This document shows, piece after piece, positions 21,191-32,754 of a stretch of DNA of 64,000 nt (position 1 is its first letter; the number at the start of each line of letters is the position of its first letter). Made by a program: the position numbers and the translations under genes. The stretch covers positions 248,001-312,000 of the forward strand of contig CAJNDS010000480.1 of NCBI GenBank assembly GCA_905221605.1. Direction: 5' to 3'. The stretch comes from Symbiodinium natans (lineage: Eukaryota; Sar; Dinophyceae; Suessiales; Symbiodiniaceae). The notes beneath the pieces are model-generated. The model did no database searches. It was not told the DNA's origin and saw only the letters and a program-made list of their open reading frames with translations.

Positions 21191-22418
21191 CTCCAATCAA
21201 AATCAGTCTCGTGGAGTATTGTCCAGATTTCACGTTGCGACGGCCTGCATGCCAAGGAGGGCAGCACCAAACTTCTCCTGGCAGACGCTCTGCTAACAGG
21301 GTCCTTAGCAAGGAAGATCTGTCTGTTTACATGAAGCCATGGCATGTCAATAGCATCAGTTCTTGAACTCGGCAAGTATCTTGCGATTGTTGCACTGAAG
21401 GTTCACATGTCTCGTGGGGGGTGAGTGTTTTGGGGTACGTCTCCTTCTGTGAACCCACGAGGCTGTGCACACACCCGACTGAGGTGTTGCTCACATACAC
21501 GACCCTTCTCTGCACTTCATGCTTGGTAGCAGCATGTAGCGATTTGGAGCTCGCTTAATGGCCAAACCTGTGGCACTCTCAGGAAAGTGGAGGTTTGGTC
21601 ATCCTGGATCTTCTTTTCCGCTCTTGTTCTGGCTGTGTTGGCAGCTTGAGCAGCAAGAGCCATGACTTTGTCAGAAGAGATCCGAGCAAAAAGTTCAAAA
21701 GTTCACCCGAGCCTGAGAGGCAATGGTGGCTTTCGCTCTGAGCACGGACATCTTTCCTGGGTGGACCACTCCGAGGTTCTTTCTTGAGTGGTTTAGGGTT
21801 CAGGGTTTAGGGTTTAGGGTTAGGGTTTAGTGTTTAGGGTTCAGGGTTTCGGGTTTAGGGTTTGGGGTTTAGAGTTCCTTGCTTTGTGCGTGTTTCCTCA
21901 CAAGGCCCCTCTGCGAGAGGACGCTGGCCGGTCTGCAACTATGGCGCGATCCTAAGCTCTGGCGACTCGGGGGCAATGAGGACCCCTAGCCCGAGGGGTT
22001 GAGGGCCCCAAAATGGGGGTTTAGGATATTAGGGGTACCGTATTGTCGTTCTTATCATGAAGGGATGGGGTTCCTTAATTTCGTAAACCCCCCATATACC
22101 CTTTAAGGGATTACATAGGACCCTAATCCTCATTCCCGACAAAGAGCCAGCCAGAACGATGTATTGGCAGCCCCCCCACCCCCCTCCCCGATCGGGCAAA
22201 CTTCCTGCCCAAAAGCGAAGTAGTGCAGGGTCGTCCGGACTATTGTACTGAGGGGTCGTCCCTTAACAGATACCTCAACGTGTTCACTCTTGTTGGTTGT
22301 TCATCATGTCTTTGTGCAACTGCTGCCCAGTTGCTATTCCTTAGTGGGGGGTTGGGGTATCCATGGCAAGCAGATGAACGACAGATGCCAGCAGACTCAT
22401 CGGAGTCATTTGGTTCAG
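21191..22418. other. no recognisable gene; decayed telomere-type repeat
   Basis: Apart from 21786-21875, no protein motif is visible. 22170-22187 is a C-rich tract. Later transporter exons may be hidden here. Confidence 0.4.
21786..21875. repeat. degenerate TTTAGGG array 3
   Basis: About a dozen GGTTTAG-type units with frequent substitutions (TTCAGGG, TTTCGGG, TTTGGGG). It is clearly more decayed than the arrays at 7764 and 8152. Confidence 0.85.
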
Positions 22419-22513
22419 GCGCATGTTGCCAGAGCCCTTCAAAACCATACGCCATACGCAGCATCAGAAATTCTGAATTATGCAGATCCTCAAAGCTGGA
22501 TGCCTTCAGATGC
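22419..22513 (+). CDS. candidate exon, unrecognised
   Basis: After an AG|G acceptor the frame reads AHVARALQNHTPYAASEILN and continues with ADPQSWMPSDASS. The composition looks like real protein rather than a shadow, but no family is recognised and no partner exon is joined. Confidence 0.3.
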
Positions 22514-24974
22514 CAGCAGCAAGAGCAGAAGCAGCATTTTTTTTACGTGTTGCGGCTGCAGCTCAGGCTGCTGTCGATGACCAACTTCGCATTTGGCTGC
22601 CTGGATGCGGGCACATAAGACATGAGAAAACACTGGGCACATAATGAGCACATGATCGCAGCCCAGGTTTCTCCGTCCCTTGCTGAGTTTTTGCTGAGTG
22701 AAGTGCGGACACGCAAGGGCTTCAGGCCACGAGGCAAATAAGCCGGTGACATCCCGCTCTATCAGTGCCTACACTCTGCGGCGTTTCGCAGTGTTTTTAC
22801 AACTTTGTCCAGAGCAGAATGTCTGTGAGCTGCAGGTCGCCTGGGTAAATGGTTGTGTGAATGAACGCTGGCATGAGGCGGGAGACGTGCAAACCTTGAG
22901 CCAACCCATGCAAGCGAATGTCAAACACAGTACAACAGAAGAGGAGTAATTTAGGCATTGTCATATTTGAGGCAACTGGCGACCTCAGTTTACTTGGCTT
23001 TGCTGGCGCTCTCACAACCGGAGTTGCTGGAGCCACTCGCTCTGGGAGTCACATGGGATGACATCACATTTTCGAAGCTCTGCGAAGCTGAGGTTGTCTC
23101 GAAGCTTTCTGAGAGGCCCCTTGCCTGTGGCAAAGGCCGGCCGCAGAGGTTTTGTTGAAAGCCAGACTAAGCTCACAGGCTACCTGACAGTGGCTGCGGC
23201 CCAATCAACTCCACAAGTTGAAACTGGAAACTTTCAGGACGGGAAAGCTTTGCTGGGTCCCTCCCAGGAGTTTCGTTAGTTCATGTGCTGAGCCTTGTGC
23301 AGTGGACGCATGGGAAGGTCAACACGTGTAGAGACACTGGGGGTTGGAGCGTGGCATGACACCTCAAACCTCAATGGCAAAGCAATTCTTGGGCAAGGTG
23401 CCTTAAGGCTTTTCCTGCTTCGACAGGAGGCCTAGGGTTCACCACAGTGTGTCGGGGGCTTTTTGCTTGTCTTGCCTGACCCGCGGGGGGGGCCTGGTGC
23501 TGGCAGACGCGCCAGAGCTATTCTCGAGCAAAGCGATGAGTCATGTACCCGCTCCTGCACTAAATCCTGCTGCACATGGGCTGTTTACTTCACAGAACGG
23601 CTCGCTGGGACAGTTGGGTCCGGGTACCATGGCAAGTTGAGAAAGTCTACTGTGCTGCCATCCCGAAAAAGAGCCGAACGGAACCGAACTGCCAGTATTG
23701 CTGCCAATAGGCAATGGGCTTTTACAAGGCAGGCCAGAGGAACTTGCCCGGGCCAGACTTGTGCAGCACCAGTCACGGAGCAGGCCGTTCTTGCTCGGAG
23801 AAGGACAAGAGCCCTAGCAAAGACAAGGGGCGTCGAACGTCAGTCAACTTCGCTCCTCGTGAAGTGAAGGTCCATCATAACTCATTGCGCAATGAGGCTA
23901 TGGTCATGGTCCATGGTCGACTTGCTGAACCGTACAGCATTGCTATGCGTTGCTGTGCGTTGCACGGCATGTTGCACTGCATTGCACGTGCTTTGCTGTC
24001 TTCCGGTGGGAGCAGCATCCGGGCTCCCACACCATTCGAGAAGTCCATGGTAGGAGATTCTGCAAGAGATTCTGTAGGCAAGTATAATCAAGTTGTAACC
24101 CAAGCGGGAAGCTAGGTTCCACTTCAGAAATTTCACTTGCAGGTCCCATCCTGGCACTTGGATCCCTCTCCTTCGTAGGCGTTGGTTTGCTGAGCAACCT
24201 GGTCGTCTTGAGAGCGGAGCTTGCCTGTTCAAGCGAGAGAGCCTAACGGCCTAGCATCTGTCTTTGCCTGCAGGGGTGATACATGCGACTCATGCGGACA
24301 ACTAAGGCAAGATTCCCGAACCAACTGACAGATTGGGATGGAGTCACGTGGCACTATCAGAAGGTGCTTGCCGTTTTTAGGACCCTGTTGACACACCCAC
24401 TCTCAATGGTTTGTAGATTGTCTACAGAGTGTCGGTGCTCAGCCTCATGATATGGGCCTCACCAGACTTACCAAAGCTCTGCTTCTTTGCACGACCCCGA
24501 ACCTTTAGGGCATGGGGTGTGTTCCAACATGGTGGTGATGGCGTTTTGCACAGCCGCGTTGTGAGAACATGTGCAGAAAGGTGGGACGAATAAGGGCTAA
24601 GAGCAGAACAGACAAGAGCAACAATTCTCAGGCAGTGTTTCACCAAAACACCAGCAACCGCAAGCCCTTCCAGGGCCATGCTGGGCAAAACGGCCACAGC
24701 TTGTGGTCCCGAACCCTGCAGGTTAACGTGCTCAAGAAAAATTTGTGTCTGACCGACATCCCCTTGCGGCAGAGGCGGAGGGAACCCCTGCACGCCTGTA
24801 CTCGGAAGATTCCAAGTCCTCCTGAAGCATCCACTGGTCGAAACTGAGCTGAGGTGCTTGGCTGCTTCTTGCCCATGTCCTACATGGGGTTGGTCGAGGA
24901 CAGGCTGGTGTGTTCTCGGTGTGGCTCGTCTTCTTGAAGCGCCCAAGAGAGCGAGGAGTCTATGAAGGCGCCAA
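22514..24974. other. no gene that can be supported
   Basis: Unique DNA with short frames on both strands. Fragments such as 22980-23040 (LLGFAGALTTGVAGAT) are suggestive only. No repeats of note. Confidence 0.4.
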
Positions 24975-25107
24975 CAAGGCCTGGAAACACCTCAGCCCCG
25001 AACGCGCAGCAGTGAGAGTGATGTCTCTGGCAGGGAATTTTCGGTGACTTCTATGGCGGCGAGAAAGCTGTGGGTGCCTTCTCCAATGTGCTTGCCGAAG
25101 GCTTAGT
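24975..25107 (+). CDS. candidate exon, Ser-rich, unrecognised
   Basis: One frame reads LETPQPRTRSSESDVSGREF and on to KLWVPSPMC, typical of a disordered, phosphorylatable segment. An overlapping frame (EGANKAWKHLSPERAAVRV) also reads plausibly, so the frame choice is uncertain. Confidence 0.25.
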
Positions 25108-26883
25108 TTCTTAGCTTCTGCTGTCAGTATTTGGGGAATCGGGGCCATGACACGATGTCCCATCAAAGGTGCAGGTGTCTGCCGCTTCCATCCTTGGATA
25201 TGCGTTGGCTTCGACCAAGCGGAAGGCGGTTTCATGAACTTGTTAAGGACACATAGAGACAGTGTAAGTGTGACTACCGCGCCACGTCAGGACTCTGCGC
25301 AGCTGAGCAGCATTTCATCCAGATCTTTGCCTCTTCCCAACAGCTGGAGACGCTACGGTGGCAGGTACAGCTTCCTCATGGTTTCTGCTGTACTGATGGT
25401 ACCATTGTATCTCCTGGCCGGTCGGTTTCGATGCCCCAGGACGGAATGGGGAAGCTCCTAGGTAGGCGGGTCTGATGCTTGTCAGAACGTCAAAACTTTC
25501 TATTCTCGCAGGACCATCTCCTCTAAAGACCCGGAGAAGGACACTGGCCTGTGCCCACCTTGAAGTCCAGCGAGGCAAGTGCTCTTGCCGCAACAAGAGA
25601 CAGGACTTGGAAAGAGCACCACGTGACGGTTAAGGCGGAGATGGACAGAACTTTGGCGGCAAATCGTTTGATGGCGTGCGTTCAATCCGCGCGTTCCGCG
25701 CGTTCTTCCCTCCTTCCAGGGTTTCGGTTTTGCCAGACCTTCTTTTGATCCAAGAATCCAGCTCCTATTCGGGTGCCAATAAGCCCGCCCATTCCAAAAT
25801 GGGTACCTTCCTCTGGCCCCATCTCTAGGAGGAACAGTTCCGAGAAGAAACCATCTGTCAGTGAGGCAGATGCTTGGCTCATGTGAGTCTCCTCGTCTGG
25901 ACATGATCGCCCCCTGTATAGCCCTGTAAAGTTTACGCGCACGTCCCGTCCTTGGAGAAATCGCCGGCCATGGAAACCATGCTTGGCGAAGGGCCACAAG
26001 ACTCTTTTGTTGCAATCAATTTTGTGTAATTGGCCAGAGCATAGAGGGCCGGTTGGACAAGGAACCGGCGAGGGCCGCACTGGGAATTCGGCGTGCTTGA
26101 AAAAAGAGCCGTTGTGATGATATTATCCCTCACCTGCTGAACTCAACCCGAAGCCCATGTTCATTTCGGGAGGCTTCCGCGCCTGCCGCGCCTGCGGTTG
26201 GGCCACCTGCGAAGGCGACTCACGGTGTTGTACCGAGCCACCGATAGATTATTGCAGTTGAGTTTCGGGCTAGCCCCAACGAGCGGCTTCAGGTTTTGGC
26301 TGTATTATTGGAAGTTGGAAGGATGAGTTTGTACAGATGCTATTGCTGCGGTCAAGTTTGCCCACCCTGGTGGGGATGAAAGCTTTCGCATCGCAGCGTA
26401 GCTCAGCTGCGATAGCCGGAACGACGACTTTCGGTGGTCCCCGGAGTAAGCCTTGATGTTTTCTGGCTAGAGGCCATTCATGGTGTCATGATAAAACCTC
26501 TTCCTTCTCCCGCGAAGCTGGATGCCCAAGCCTCTGCGAGCCATTCCCAGAGACATCAGCTGAGTTCGCATCTAGACTGTCAAAAGATGGGAAGAGTTAG
26601 GTCCTGTGTGCCTGTGTCTCTGTGTGTGTGTGTGTGTGCGTGTACTAAAGTTGCTAAAGGCTTTCAAACACAGTAAAACCAGAAGGCGCAGTTTGAAACG
26701 TTAGCGTCTGCAGGGTTCATGGCTTCCTAACGGGTCTTGTCACGTCTGGCAACCGCATAGCCAGTGCAACATGTTGCCTGACAGTTCCTGGCCGTCGATC
26801 GAGGAGCAAGGCCATCCAGGCAAACCCAAAACGCCATGGGTAACACTTTCCGTGCTCACTCTCATGCAAGTTGAAAGAGGTGG
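25108..26883. other. no gene that can be supported
   Basis: Unique DNA. A TG run lies at 26621-26641. No motif or repeat structure was recognised on either strand. Confidence 0.45.
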
Positions 26884-27528
26884 TGGATGCGGCCTCTTTG
26901 CCCTCACCGCCGTGCGCAACAGCCGCTTCGGTTCGGAAGTTCCCTCAGCGCTTCGCTGTTCGGCTTGCTTGGCCAAGATCAGGCTACAAATTTGCACCGC
27001 CGCCCAGCCCAAATTTGATTGCATTGTGGGAGCCTTTGCTTCAATCCAAGCTGGCTGAAGGTGCGAGGTAGAATTCAAGCCCATCTCCTTGGCCCCCCTG
27101 AGGCGGAAGATTCTCACCGAAAGGCTCGTGCCAGTGCATTTCTACCTCAGGACCTGCAGCAGCAGTGTTGCTTTCAGCTGTCAGTTGCCGGAATTTCGGA
27201 GTGCAGGAATAACCTGACATTCTGCAACTATGCAGTGAGCTCGGAAAGAGACCGCGAGAGTAGTGTTGCTACGCAGGCTCTGTATGGCTCTGTTGAGTTG
27301 GCATTGGTCCAAAGCTGCTATGAAGTGTAGCCAACTTGAAGGCGGTTGTGGTCGCATGTCGAAGGTCTGGGACAAGCATTTCGTTGGAATGATGTGCTCT
27401 CCGAAGTTTGAAGGCAAGACTCACAAGGACACAGCCGAAAGAGCCAGCTGTATCAAATCTCAGCGTCGCTTGAGCCTACAAACTCCCGCAAGGAGATTAA
27501 CAAGATGGTGGATGACATCTGCGCGGAG
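26884..27528 (+). CDS. hypothetical protein exons, unrecognised
   Basis: 26884-27066 reads EVVDAASLPSPPCATAASVR, a basic stretch (FAVRLAWPRSGYKFAPPP) and NLIALWEPLLQSKLAEGA, ending at GTAGAA or GTGCGA. 27493-27528 (EINKMVDDICAE) is a 36-bp candidate microexon between AG|G and GTCTGC. The stretch between also contains SKVWDKHFVGMMCSPKF at about 27355. No family recognised. It ends about 580 bases before the subunit c gene on the same strand. Confidence 0.35.
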
Positions 27529-27894
27529 GTCTGCTTTGCTGAATGCGGTTGACATGAGTTGCAAGCTAGGGAGCTTACCCCACACATCTCGCGTACGATG
27601 TCGGAGGTTGGGATGCAGGGCCGTGTGCGCTTGCTCTGCCCTTGCCTGAGTCTCCGACCTGGTTCCGAGTCGGCCTCGTGACCTCGAAGCCATGAGCAAG
27701 TGCCAGGATTTTGTAGGACATCAGCCCAGGCCAGCCTCCTTCAAGATGGCACATGATGCGACGGCGAGCACGTAGGAGGTGGGATTTCGATTGGTAAGGC
27801 ACAGCGAGCAAAATGTGACCCCGCACCAGATGTTCCTTCGATGAGCATGGGGACTGGCATCAGTCTGAGCCCATTTGTGCTATTATGTGCTATT

Positions 27895-27908
27895 GCATTT
27901 GGCTCAAG
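27895..27908 (+). promoter_or_regulatory. possible relic of the dinoflagellate spliced leader
   Basis: GCATTTGGCTCAAG matches the 3' end of the dinoflagellate spliced leader (ending CATTTTGGCTCAAG) apart from one missing T. It lies about 200 bases before the first recognised exon of the subunit c gene. Such relics mark genes re-inserted from trans-spliced mRNA. The gene here keeps its introns, so a chance match is quite possible. Confidence 0.2.
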
Positions 27909-28109
27909 TCGTTTGTTTCCTGGCCCCCGACGTTTCCTAGACCAAGCCACTGCCTGAGTTTCTGCTTTCTCTGCTGCGCTGACTGTCTCTCCCACACATT
28001 CTGGCACTGTCAGGTGTGAAGTTCAGCTCAAGAAAATGATGCGCCTGGGGATTAAGCTGCTGTCTGTACATTCCATGAGCTGGTGAAGTAAATCGAGCTG
28101 TGTAGGCAG

Positions 28110-30204
28110 TGCGACCCATCCTCTGCTTTCTTCGGGACGCTTGGCCCAGAATGGCCTGCTGATCTCCTGCTGTGTCACTGGCCATTGTTGCCCTGCCTAA
28201 GGGCCTAAACGTTGGGGATGGTCCAAGGTTCATGGGAGTGACGTCGGCGTTGGTATTTGCCAATCTGGGAGCGGCCTACGGCACGGCAAAGTCAGGCCGG
28301 CAAGCCGTCCTCCTTGGACTCCAAGCAGAATGTGTGTGCTCTGAAAGCGAAGCAGGCTTGGTTTTTCTTGTTGCCCTGAAAGCCTCGCCTTCCCTCCAAG
28401 GTCCCACGCGCATGAATCATGAGCTGCAAAATTGTAAATGTCAGGGTGTCTCTCTCGGTTGAGTCCGAAGCTACTCTAGGAATCCTTGGAGGATAACTGG
28501 GATAATGTTGGACCTGGTTTAGTAGGGGCCTCCTCTATAAAGTCAATTTGGCTGGGCTATTATCGTCCGGGCGCCGTAAGAAAATTCCACACGCTGAATC
28601 ATATAAACCCCCGGGCCCATTTAAAGAGGAGCAATCCAACCTCGACTGTTCAGGGGGGGGGGGGCGGGGGCGCATGAAAGCAGGTGCAACATTACTGTGC
28701 TTGCCAAGTAATAGGCGGTGCTCAGAGGGGAGCACGATGTTGAAGGACAGGGGCACTTCGCCCTCCCCGACAAAGAGGCCATACCACACAACCAAGCGCC
28801 ACTGAGTCTCGACCAGATTTCCTGTGTGGTTCCAGTTACAGTGTGGTTAAACTGAAGTCAAAGTTGACTGTTTCCCCAGATGCCTCCAGCTTTTTTTGCT
28901 GTCTCCTTGGCTCCTTGGTAGGTGTCGGCATCGCCTCCATGGGCGCGCCTTGCCCTGCTGGTGTCGTCATGCTGGTGTGCTGCGATTTGTCGTCTTCCCA
29001 TATTAGAACCCAGGTTATGCGTCCCGACATGATCATGAAGTGCCTTGGCCATGTAACCCTGTACTACATGGCCTGATTTCGGCCATGGGGAAAACATCTG
29101 AGGTCCATCATTCCGGTTGTCATGGTGCCGAGCTCAGGGCTTAAGCCTTAAGCGTGAGTCGTCATGCTTCAAGACTTTGCCTCAGGCTGGAGTCCTTGGC
29201 ATCTACGGCTTGATCACGGCAGTGCAACACTTATCTCGGAGCATCCGACAACTGCGTAGAACTCACGGGCTTTTGGCCATCACAAGGTGATCATCAACGG
29301 TAAGATGGATGCTGCAAACTATTCGGCTTATTCCGGCTATGCGCATCTTGGTGCAGGCACCGTGGAAATTGTGCAAGCCGTGCAGTAGAATTATCTTGGA
29401 GATCTGAGTGAGGCCTCACTGTGGGCATGAGCTCCCTTGCAGCAGGAGGGTTTTAGCGGGAGTTCGCCCAATTAGCCGAAATTAGCACAATTAGCGCTCA
29501 TGAGCAGCAGGGTGCCAGCAATTCAGCATGTTAGCCATGACGACCATAGTACGGGACCTTGGCTGCGAGGACTTGCCATTGGCATTGTTGGAGATGCCGG
29601 GGTACGAGCCAATGCCCAGCAGCCTCGACTGTTTGTCGGCATGATCCTCATCCTGATTTTCGCCGAGGAATGCGACCAGGGTTTTTTTCATGGCAAACCG
29701 TCACATGATCACATTGCATTACTTTTCGCTTGCACCGCTTGCCGCAGAGCTTCAGCATTGTGGAGCGAAGTGCAATCAATGTCCTCATCGACTTTCCCAC
29801 CTGTTCCAAATTGAGGGTTCCAGTATCTGTGGAAATGGAAACCCAAAAGCATCCCAAAGCATCCCAAAGCATCCCAAAGCATCCCAAAGCATCCCAAAGC
29901 ATCCCAAAGCATCCCAAAGCATCCCAAGGCATCCCAAAGCATCACAAGAAAGGCCTTGGGGCTCTATGGCCTGATCGTGGGCCTGGTGGTCGCCTCCACA
30001 GCAGAGGGCAAAGGCTCAACCCTCAGAGAACTCTCACAGCTGGAGAGCCTTCTAAAGGCGCACTTGTGGTTTGGGCTGCATCCGAGTGTCACGAGGCAAG
30101 GGCCTTTGCAGCCCATATGTCCCGATCCGAGAGAAAGACGCAGAGAGAGATGGCATAGCTTCGTGATACTGAAGTCTGAACCAAACCGCGAAAGTGAGGC
30201 CTGA
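28110..30204 (+). CDS. ATP6V0C: V-type H+-ATPase proteolipid subunit c
   Basis: The c subunit forms the rotating proton-carrying ring of the V0 sector in vacuolar and endosomal membranes. Exons: 28110-28135, 28228-28295, 28922-28944, 29014-29039, 29103-29124, 29186-29221, 29287-29356, 29413-29445, 29570-29667 and 29953 onward. Joined, they give about 153 residues in the family order with four membrane helices: [77 protein letters not shown] (the proton-binding Glu of helix 4) and [14 protein letters not shown]. Donors are GA, GC, GC, GT, GT, GT, GC, GA, GA; all nine acceptors are AG|G. The first few residues are on an unidentified exon. The last exon stays open to TGA 30202-30204, about 65 residues longer than usual, so either a C-terminal extension or one more intron near 30010. 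Confidence 0.95.
29847..29943. repeat. 10-bp tandem repeat AAAGCATCCC in a subunit c intron
   Basis: About nine and a half nearly identical decamers (one AAGGCATCCC) filling the middle of the last recognised intron (29668-29952) of the V-ATPase subunit c gene. Recent expansion is likely given the low divergence. Confidence 0.95.
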
Positions 30205-30944
30205 GACTAGAAGCAACTGGCCTGACTGGGCTTGCATGCGTAGTGGCTGCTTTAGGCTAGAACCTTTGAGTTGCGGAGAGATTTTGGTGGCTCTCCCTGC
30301 ATTGCGCAGTGCTCATTGACCAGGGTAGCCGAATGGCTGTGACATCCACCTGTTCCCATGTTATTGCCACTGATGCTAAGTCAGTTAGTGGAATCAGTGG
30401 CGGCTCCGTTGCTCATCTCAGAAAAAGTGATGCCAGCACTTGCTTGCAGCTTTGAGTTTGAGCAGCAGACTTGCAATGACTTGAAAATGCGGAGACGGTC
30501 ATGGTCATAATCATCATTCGTGATGAGGCTCAAGTTTTGCTTTGGAGGGCGACGTATTCCCTGCAGTAGGATCATGCGCGTGCCCAGTTTCGCTGGGTCC
30601 TCAAAGTTCGATCGTGCACCCGATTGGCTGTCCTAACAGAGATTCATTCCAGCAGCTTCTTGCTATGGGTGGATGGTGCTTTGATGTCATACAGGTTCTG
30701 AAGAACCTCGCAGCAAGGTGATGCCCTAGTTGCTGGCAGCCCAGCGGGGTGTCGCTCATGCAATGTGAAGCTGTGCGCAGGCTTGGCTCCATGAGAGGGG
30801 CGGGTGTTGCGCCATTCAGCCAATGCAGCCTTTGGCTCACAACATCCAACACAGCTGTTATTCTCAACGGCAGTACCAGACCTCCCAAGTCGCCCCCTCA
30901 AGCAGACGACAGACGTCGCGGGATCTCTCAGCAAAGGGCTTGAC
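30205..30944. other. intergenic, nothing recognised
   Basis: The stretch between the subunit c and methyltransferase genes. Open frames at 30749-30943 carry no motif. Any 5' exon of the methyltransferase would lie here. Confidence 0.5.
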
Positions 30945-31718
30945 ATGGCAAAGACGGCGCAAGATCGCGCGTTCATCCTGGAAGCGAGACATCGTCAGTG
31001 TGTGGAGCGCCACTTGAAGAGTCCCTGCAAAGTTTTAAAGGTCTGAGCAAAAAGACGACACACCAACATCCCAAGCGCCAGAATCGACTGTAATGCTGTG
31101 CGAGAGTGGAGTAGACGTTTTTGTCTCGGCTTGTTCCAGGAGGAGCTTTTTGACGACTATGCCGAGGATTTTGACCAGCATTTGGGAGCCCTGCGCTATG
31201 ATGTTCCGAGCTCTTTGTTGGCCATGCTGCCAATGGCCAAGTTCAATCGCTGCATTGACCTGGGATGTGGCACGGGCCTAGCTGGTGTCCGGCTGCGCGA
31301 TCGTTGCAAGGTGCTGGAGGGCGTCGATCTCTCGCACTGCATGATTGAGAAAGCTCGGGAGAAGCATGTCTACGACGAACTCCACTGTCGGGACTTGGTG
31401 GCGCACCTGCGGCGTCAGGCTAGCAGCACCTGCGACTTGATGATTGCCACAGATGTGGTCCTCTATCTCTACTCTATGGCGCCCTTCATCGCAGAGGCCG
31501 AGAGGGTGTTGTCAACGGGCGGCCTCCTCGCCTTCTCTACCGAGTCTGCATCAGAAGAAGAAGCTCCCCGTGGAGTCATTGAACGAACGAGTGAGCGCTT
31601 TGCCCACACGCGTAGGTTCATCTTGGAGCTTGCAGAGAACTTCGTCCCGGAAGACATCAAGGAAGTGGACGTCCGGCTCGACGGCTTCGCAGGCCTTGTC
31701 AAAGGAAGCTCAAGCTGA
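30945..31718 (+). CDS. class I SAM-dependent methyltransferase
   Basis: Exon 2 (31140-31718) holds a complete Rossmann-type methyltransferase. It starts EELFDDYAEDFDQHLGAL, then has motif I DLGCGTG (31257-31277), GVDLS after strand 2 (acidic SAM-ribose contact), MIATDVVLYL (motif IV region) and RVLSTGGLLAFSTES. The C-terminal FAHTRRFILELAENF and the opening LFD.YAE.FD..L match the methyltransferase domain that in bacteria and algae often follows TPR repeats; here no TPR is seen. Exon 1 is inferred as 30945-31040 (ATG start, 32 codons, MAKTAQDRAFILEARHRQ), joined in phase over a 99-nt GT-AG intron with an AG|G acceptor, giving 224 residues. An upstream TPR exon cannot be excluded. The substrate is unknown. 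Confidence 0.85.
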
Positions 31719-32754
31719 ATTTCAGATTGCTTCGGACTTCGGACTTCGGCGTACGCGTCTGTGAAAATGTGATTTTTTCCAGTCTTGTCTGATCCTCCAA
31801 CATCTTGGCTTCGTTGAGTCTCAGCCTTTCACTGCTGTTGTAGCTGCATAGCAATCATCGTGTTCCCAGCAGTCTGCAGCCACCATTCCGTCGCTATCCT
31901 TGACCTGAGGAGACATCTTCCTGCTTCGTCTTTCCCACCCTGAGGATGTCACGAAGTCGAAAGAAAGGGAGGCGGAGTAATGGTACCCGAGTGGTAAAAG
32001 CTGCAGTCACAAAAAGTGCACGATGATACTCGATGGGGATGCATGCCCAAGCGATCCCCCGAGCTTCGTATGCCGCTGTGGCCGAGGCCGCATCATGGGA
32101 GGCCGGCTCCTTGAGCAGATGCGACGGTCCAAGGCTCCAAGGTTTGCGCAGTCTGCAACCTGGAGGTCCTGCGGAGCAGAGCCTGGAGTATGGAGGCCCC
32201 AGGGTCTTTTTCTCCCACCTTCTGGAGTCTGTGGGCACTTTAGATGAGGCCAGCTCAGACTGGTACTATGGGGCTCAAGGATCAGAAATGCACTTTGAGC
32301 ACCTCTTCACAGGTCAGTAGACAATATACTTCAACCTGATGAGGTGGTCTTCTGTTGATCTTGCGACTGGCAATGCATCCTGTGGCCCATGCAGCCGTAA
32401 AGACACTTTCAGTGTACTCAGCGTACTCAGCGTACTCAGCATGCCCGATGCAGCTTGATGTGGTTTTGCAAGAATGCGCCATACGGCGAGTGGCTGTTGC
32501 AGGACTGGGTTCTGCTTAATTCGGCGCGGTGTTAAGTCTCTATATACTATTTGTATATATACAAAGATATATGTATGGTACCGTCCTCCAGCGACGTACC
32601 GTTTTTGGACTTTTACATATTGACCGTAGGATGGAGAAGATTTTCGTGCATGGAGCGTGCAAGCAGTACTTGAACTTATGTCCGATCCTGTCGGGTTTGT
32701 CATCTCAGAGTCGAGCGGGTAGTGGCAGGCCGATACGCTAGAATTGGATTGGTC
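31719..32754. other. intergenic; small 9-bp repeat and AT-rich hairpin
   Basis: 32412-32445 has four CGTACTCAG-like 9-bp units. 32540-32575 is TA-rich with a TTTGTATATATACAAA palindrome. No protein motif recognised. Confidence 0.5.
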
